A stretch of DNA of 64,000 nucleotides from JBOZRQ01 sp050789255. GTDB taxonomy: Bacteria; Bacillota; Sulfobacillia; Symbiobacteriales; Symbiobacteriaceae. The first letter of the stretch is position 1. Each line of letters begins with the position of its first letter. The translations under genes were made by a program, and so were the position numbers. This document shows, piece after piece, positions 61,044 through 64,000 of the stretch. The notes under the pieces were generated by a model that worked only from the letters and a program-made list of their open reading frames with translations, was not told where the DNA came from and searched no databases. Location of the stretch: contig JBOZRQ010000018.1 in NCBI GenBank assembly GCA_050789255.1, positions 8,885-72,884 of the forward strand, in the 5' to 3' direction.

Positions 61044-61829
61044 CTACTCCGTCACTTTGTACAGATCGGGCCGCCGGTCCCGGAAGACCGGGATGCGGGA
61101 GCGAATCTCGGCCACCTGGGCCTGGTCGATGGTCGCCCGGATGATCTCCTCCCCCTCGCCCCCTTCGGCGAGGACCGTGCCCCAGGGGTCGATCACCATG
61201 GAGTGACCGGGGAAGGTGTTGTTGGCGTCGCTGCCGACCCGGTTGCAGGCCAGCACGAAGCACTGGTTCTCGATGGCCCGGGCCATCAGGAGCGTCCGCC
61301 AGTGGGAGAGCCGCTGCTTGGGCCACTCGGCGGGGAGCAGCATCAGCTGGGCGCCGCCCAGGGCCATGGTCCGGAAGAGCTCGGGGAACCGCAGGTCGTA
61401 GCAAATGGCCAGCCCGGCCTTGACGGCGCCCAGGTCGGCGACGCTGACCTGGCTGCCGGGCGCCAGGTACAGGTGTTCGTCCATCATGGGCACCAGGTGG
61501 GTCTTGGCGTACTCGGCGACCCGCTGGCCGTCGGGGCCGTAGACCGTGGCCAGGTTGTAGACCTTGCCGCCGCGCTCGTCGGCAACGGTGCCCGCCAGGT
61601 AGATGCCGAACTCCTTGGCAATGCCGGACAGGAAGGCGCCGGTGGGCTCGCCGTCCCGGTCGGCCAGATTCCCGGCCAGATCGGGGAGGCAGTACCCGGT
61701 GGACCACATTTCAGGCAGCATGACCAGATCGGCGTCGGCAGCGGCGAAACGGACCAGGTCGGCGACCCGGCTCCGGTTGATGTCGGGGCGGCCAAGGGCG
61801 ATATCCATTTGAACGAGGGCGACCCTCAT
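61044..61829 (-). CDS. Carbon-nitrogen hydrolase (nitrilase superfamily)
   Basis: A 261-residue amidase of the omega-amidase type. The catalytic Glu is in VMLPEMWSTGY, the Lys in YAKTHLVPMMDEH, and the Cys in AICYDLRFPELFR; these three form the active site. Such enzymes hydrolyse 2-oxoglutaramate or other small amides. The gene precedes no operon partner with a clear link; a polysaccharide deacetylase gene lies upstream on the same strand. Confidence 0.9.
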   Translation of the reverse strand: MRVALVQMDIALGRPDINRSRVADLVRFAAADADLVMLPEMWSTGYCLPDLAGNLADRDGEPTGAFLSGIAKEFGIYLAGTVADERGGKVYNLATVYGPDGQRVAEYAKTHLVPMMDEHLYLAPGSQVSVADLGAVKAGLAICYDLRFPELFRTMALGGAQLMLLPAEWPKQRLSHWRTLLMARAIENQCFVLACNRVGSDANNTFPGHSMVIDPWGTVLAEGGEGEEIIRATIDQAQVAEIRSRIPVFRDRRPDLYKVTE

Positions 61830-61889
61830 GCGTTGTTCCTCCTTGTAGTTCGACCGATGCTGGTTAGCCGCAGAGCGCCTGATTTCCTG

Positions 61890-62978
61890 CTACTTCACGG
61901 CTGCGTATGTACGAATCTGCTTGCCCTCGGCTGCCTCCTCGCTCAGGCGGGACCGGAGCGCCTCGGGGATCACCACGGTGTCAGGGTCGCCGTCGCTGAT
62001 GTAGCGGGCCGAATCCAGGTGGGGCCACCAGCGCTCGAACTCGGAGTCGATCGCCTGCACCCGGGGCAGGGCGGTCACGTCCAGGCGCTTGTCGTACGGG
62101 GAGTAGGCCGGGTCGGCGCCGACCAACAGCACAGCCCGGTGACGGTACTTCACCCCGTTCCACTCGCCGTTGACCGCCAGGGCGCCGTTCTGCGGGGAGG
62201 CGCCAAAGGGCAGGGCCAGGGTCGAGCCGTCGTAGTCGGGCAGGACCTCACGCAGGCGGGCCACCTGATCGCCCAGCGCCTCCTGGACCTCGGCGTCGGT
62301 CAGGGTGCTCAGGTCCTCGTGGTAGCGGGTGTGGTTGGCGACCTCAAAGCCGTTCTCCACGAGAAAGCGGATCTTCTCTCTCCAGTTCTCCTCCTCCCGG
62401 AAGGGCACCGGGGTGAAGTTGACGTAGAAGGTGGCGGCGTTGCCGAAGTCCGGGTGCTGCTGCCCAAAGTCGAGCATGATTCCCACGGCGCTCCGGGCGC
62501 CGGGCTTGCCGTTCTCCCAGGTGAACTGGCTCAGGATCGAGTCGTCGAAGGTGAAGATGACGGGCGAGGTGCCTGCGGGCAGCTTCATGGTGTCGTTCAG
62601 GTAATCCAGCAGGCTGACCGAGCGGTAGCCCTTGGCGTACAGGGTCTCAAGGTCCCTCCTGAAGTTGTCCCAGCGCCGGGTCCAGCGCTCCTCCTCGTCG
62701 CCGAGATGGTGGTACTCCAGGATCAGCACCTGACCGAGCTCGTTGGGCTGGTACCTGGCGACAACTTCGTCGAAGTTCTGGTCGGTGACCGGGGTGACCC
62801 AGGCGGGGCGCTCGGGCTCCACCTTGACCGGTTCGGGCGTGGACACGGGGTCCTGGATGGCGGGCGGGTCCGAGAGCACCGCCTCCGGGACCGTGGTTTG
62901 CCCAGTGGGCGCAGCAGAGCAGCCAGCCAGGGACATAAGCGCCACCAGGAGCGATGCAACCTGCCTATTGACCCCCAT
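61890..62978 (-). CDS. Polysaccharide deacetylase lipoprotein
   Basis: A 362-residue NodB-fold protein. The lipobox is SLAGC, then a Pro/Thr linker (residues ~25-65). Motifs include LILEYHHLGDEEER, VIFTFDDSILSQF (motif 1, TFDDS), NHTRYHEDLS (motif 2) and LALPFGASPQ (motif 3). These fit enzymes that act on N-acetylglucosamine polymers of the wall or a matrix. The ATG at 62978 has GGGTGGGG nine bases upstream; an upstream start at 62993 lacks a site. Confidence 0.85.
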   Translation of the reverse strand: MGVNRQVASLLVALMSLAGCSAAPTGQTTVPEAVLSDPPAIQDPVSTPEPVKVEPERPAWVTPVTDQNFDEVVARYQPNELGQVLILEYHHLGDEEERWTRRWDNFRRDLETLYAKGYRSVSLLDYLNDTMKLPAGTSPVIFTFDDSILSQFTWENGKPGARSAVGIMLDFGQQHPDFGNAATFYVNFTPVPFREEENWREKIRFLVENGFEVANHTRYHEDLSTLTDAEVQEALGDQVARLREVLPDYDGSTLALPFGASPQNGALAVNGEWNGVKYRHRAVLLVGADPAYSPYDKRLDVTALPRVQAIDSEFERWWPHLDSARYISDGDPDTVVIPEALRSRLSEEAAEGKQIRTYAAVK

Positions 62979-63128
62979 TTCGGTCAACCCCACCCTTTCA
63001 CTTACTTAGGTATTACTTCTACATATTCTATAATTTTCCTGTTGATGACAATATGTCCGCAATTGGCCACCCGTTGACCACCTCTGCTGGGGCTGGCCGT
63101 GATATGGTACACGTGAGGGGGGTTCGCC

Positions 63129-63797
63129 TTGGTCGTTTTCACCTTGCTGGGGTATCTGATGGGGCCGGCCTTCCTGGCAGCGGTGCCGGTCTCGCTCTAT
63201 GGGGTGTGGCGGGGGCGGGTGGGCTGGGTGCTGGCCGGTGCTGCGCTCTCCTTGCCGATGAGCCTTTACTTCACGAGTACGCCCCGCTTCGGGCTGATCG
63301 GCCTCCTCCCTGTGGCCTGCCACCTGCTGGCCGCCCTGGCCGTGCGCTTCCGGCTGCGCTGGGCGGGCGCTGTCGCCATCGCCCCGGTCCTGGTCGGCAT
63401 CGGCTACTTTAACTGGGAACTAAGCCTGGAGGGCAGCGCCCCTATTCCGCCGGCGCCGGTCGTGACTGCGGGCGGCGTTGGGGTGTCCCTGTACGACCCC
63501 AACCACTGTGCGGGCGGCGGTTGCGCCTACGGCATGGCTCCGCCTGCGCTGGTGCGGGCCCGCCGGCTGGAGCCTGAACTGGTGCCTGCCGGGGCCGAGG
63601 TGGCCTTCACCTTTGCGGAAAAGCCCCTCTTCTACACCGTCCGCCGCTGGGAGGGCAACCGGCCGGTGGAGCTGAAGCTGGACCGCAGCGGGGGCTTTGC
63701 CTTGCCGACGGCGCCCGGCGAGTATATCTACGACGTGTCGGCCCGGTGGCGCCAGGGCGGGACATACTGGGTCTTCTACGTCTGGGTAGAGCCATAG
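63129..63797 (+). CDS. Membrane-anchored hypothetical protein
   Basis: A 222-residue protein with three or four N-terminal membrane segments (residues ~1-95, for example AVAIAPVLVGIGYFNWELSL) and an external C-terminal beta domain (EVAFTFAEKPLFYTVRRWEG, EYIYDVSARWRQGGTYWVFY). A CAGGGCAYG segment between them has two cysteines. I do not recognise the family. The TTG start has GAGGGGGG upstream. Confidence 0.65.
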   Translation: MVVFTLLGYLMGPAFLAAVPVSLYGVWRGRVGWVLAGAALSLPMSLYFTSTPRFGLIGLLPVACHLLAALAVRFRLRWAGAVAIAPVLVGIGYFNWELSLEGSAPIPPAPVVTAGGVGVSLYDPNHCAGGGCAYGMAPPALVRARRLEPELVPAGAEVAFTFAEKPLFYTVRRWEGNRPVELKLDRSGGFALPTAPGEYIYDVSARWRQGGTYWVFYVWVEP

Positions 63798-63800
63798 CAA

Positions 63801-63827
63801 AGGCCGGCGGTGCTTGACCGCCGGCCT
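63801..63827 (+). terminator. Hairpin after the membrane-anchored hypothetical gene
   Basis: AGGCCGGCGGT and its exact complement form an 11-bp stem with loop GCTTG; no T-tract. Confidence 0.6.
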
Positions 63828-63832
63828 CAGCG

Positions 63833-63982
63833 TGCTGACAAACCCCGGTTTGTCGGCAGACGGTGCATGTGCATGCAAGCCGGCGCATAAGGGCGCCGTC
63901 GCCCCATCGGCTCCGCAGCCAGCATGACGCGGCGCCCGATGGAGCCGGGGCCGGCTGACGTTCATCCGTGAACGCAGCCGGC
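63833..63982. repeat. Right-edge cluster of inverted repeats
   Basis: TGCTGACAAACC-CC-GGTTTGTCGGCA (63833-63858) is a near-perfect palindrome. GCCGGCTG-A-CGTTCA...TGAACG-CAGCCGGC (63950-63982) is a 14-bp stem with a single bulge. Between them the sequence around CCATCGGCTCC and GATGGAGCC could also pair. No gene is supported in the last 200 bases. Confidence 0.5.
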
Positions 63983-64000
63983 CCGTTGGGCGGGTCGGCG

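Overview
This window looks like chromosomal DNA from a GC-rich, endospore-type, anaerobic or microaerophilic member of the Firmicutes. The best match from general knowledge is Symbiobacterium or a close relative. The evidence is Gram-positive ribosome binding sites (AGGAGG-type) before frequent GTG/TTG starts, a three-repeat SPOCS (DUF3794) spore protein, PdaB-like and DacF-like wall enzymes, bacillithiol synthesis (bshC), a Rex-controlled [FeFe]-hydrogenase operon and a selenocysteine system. I see no phage, insertion sequence, integron or CRISPR array; the window is a mosaic of housekeeping and energy genes.

Layout. 1-5.8 kb: 5' end of a CidA/LrgA gene, PHP phosphatase, tandem GNAT, map, tRNA-Val, SPOCS protein, RRM protein. 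5.8-12.7 kb: CAP-domain lipoprotein, a 3-hydroxyacyl-CoA dehydrogenase overlapping acetate kinase, two small membrane proteins, an ArsR/AHSA1 pair, DacF. 12.7-20.2 kb (minus strand): phnD-phnE-phnC with a ProC/ComER-like gene, then selA-selD-bshC. 20.3-26.0 kb: a giant alpha-2-macroglobulin overlapping a secreted Memo-like protein. 26.1-34.2 kb: two Rex operators and hydC-hydB-hydA-hydF-hydE-hydG, the structural genes plus all three H-cluster maturases. 34.2-35.4 kb: two gene-poor stretches rich in RNA structure around a LOG-family gene. 35.4-43.3 kb: MFS exporter, MalT-type LuxR regulator, and a run of small membrane genes, one frameshifted. 43.3-50.1 kb: SDR, BceAB-type ABC transporter, korAB. 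50.1-57.7 kb: peptide ABC transporter without ATPases, a second MalT-type regulator, a quinone oxidoreductase and tRNA-Sec. 57.8-64 kb: two polysaccharide deacetylases, an EF-hand-like protein, a copper-amine-oxidase-N-domain protein, a carbon-nitrogen hydrolase and a hypothetical membrane protein.

How the parts connect. Selenium: the selD reading frame must be extended upstream to a GTG through an in-frame UGA, giving the motif AGUGCK, with a SECIS-like hairpin just after it; selA lies upstream in the same operon and tRNA-Sec(UCA) is at 57.6 kb, so SelD is itself a selenoprotein. Redox: the hydrogenase operon has two near-perfect Rex boxes flanking its promoter, which fits NADH-sensing control of a bifurcating HydABC enzyme; korAB supplies reduced ferredoxin and acetate kinase supplies ATP. 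Thiol: bshC is translationally coupled to selD.

Most worth a second look: the Sec-containing SelD, the paired Rex operators, a 117-nt candidate structured RNA after the hyd operon, an A2M-Memo two-gene operon whose A2M has lost its thioester cysteine, and two genes whose ribosome binding sites point to ACG start codons.
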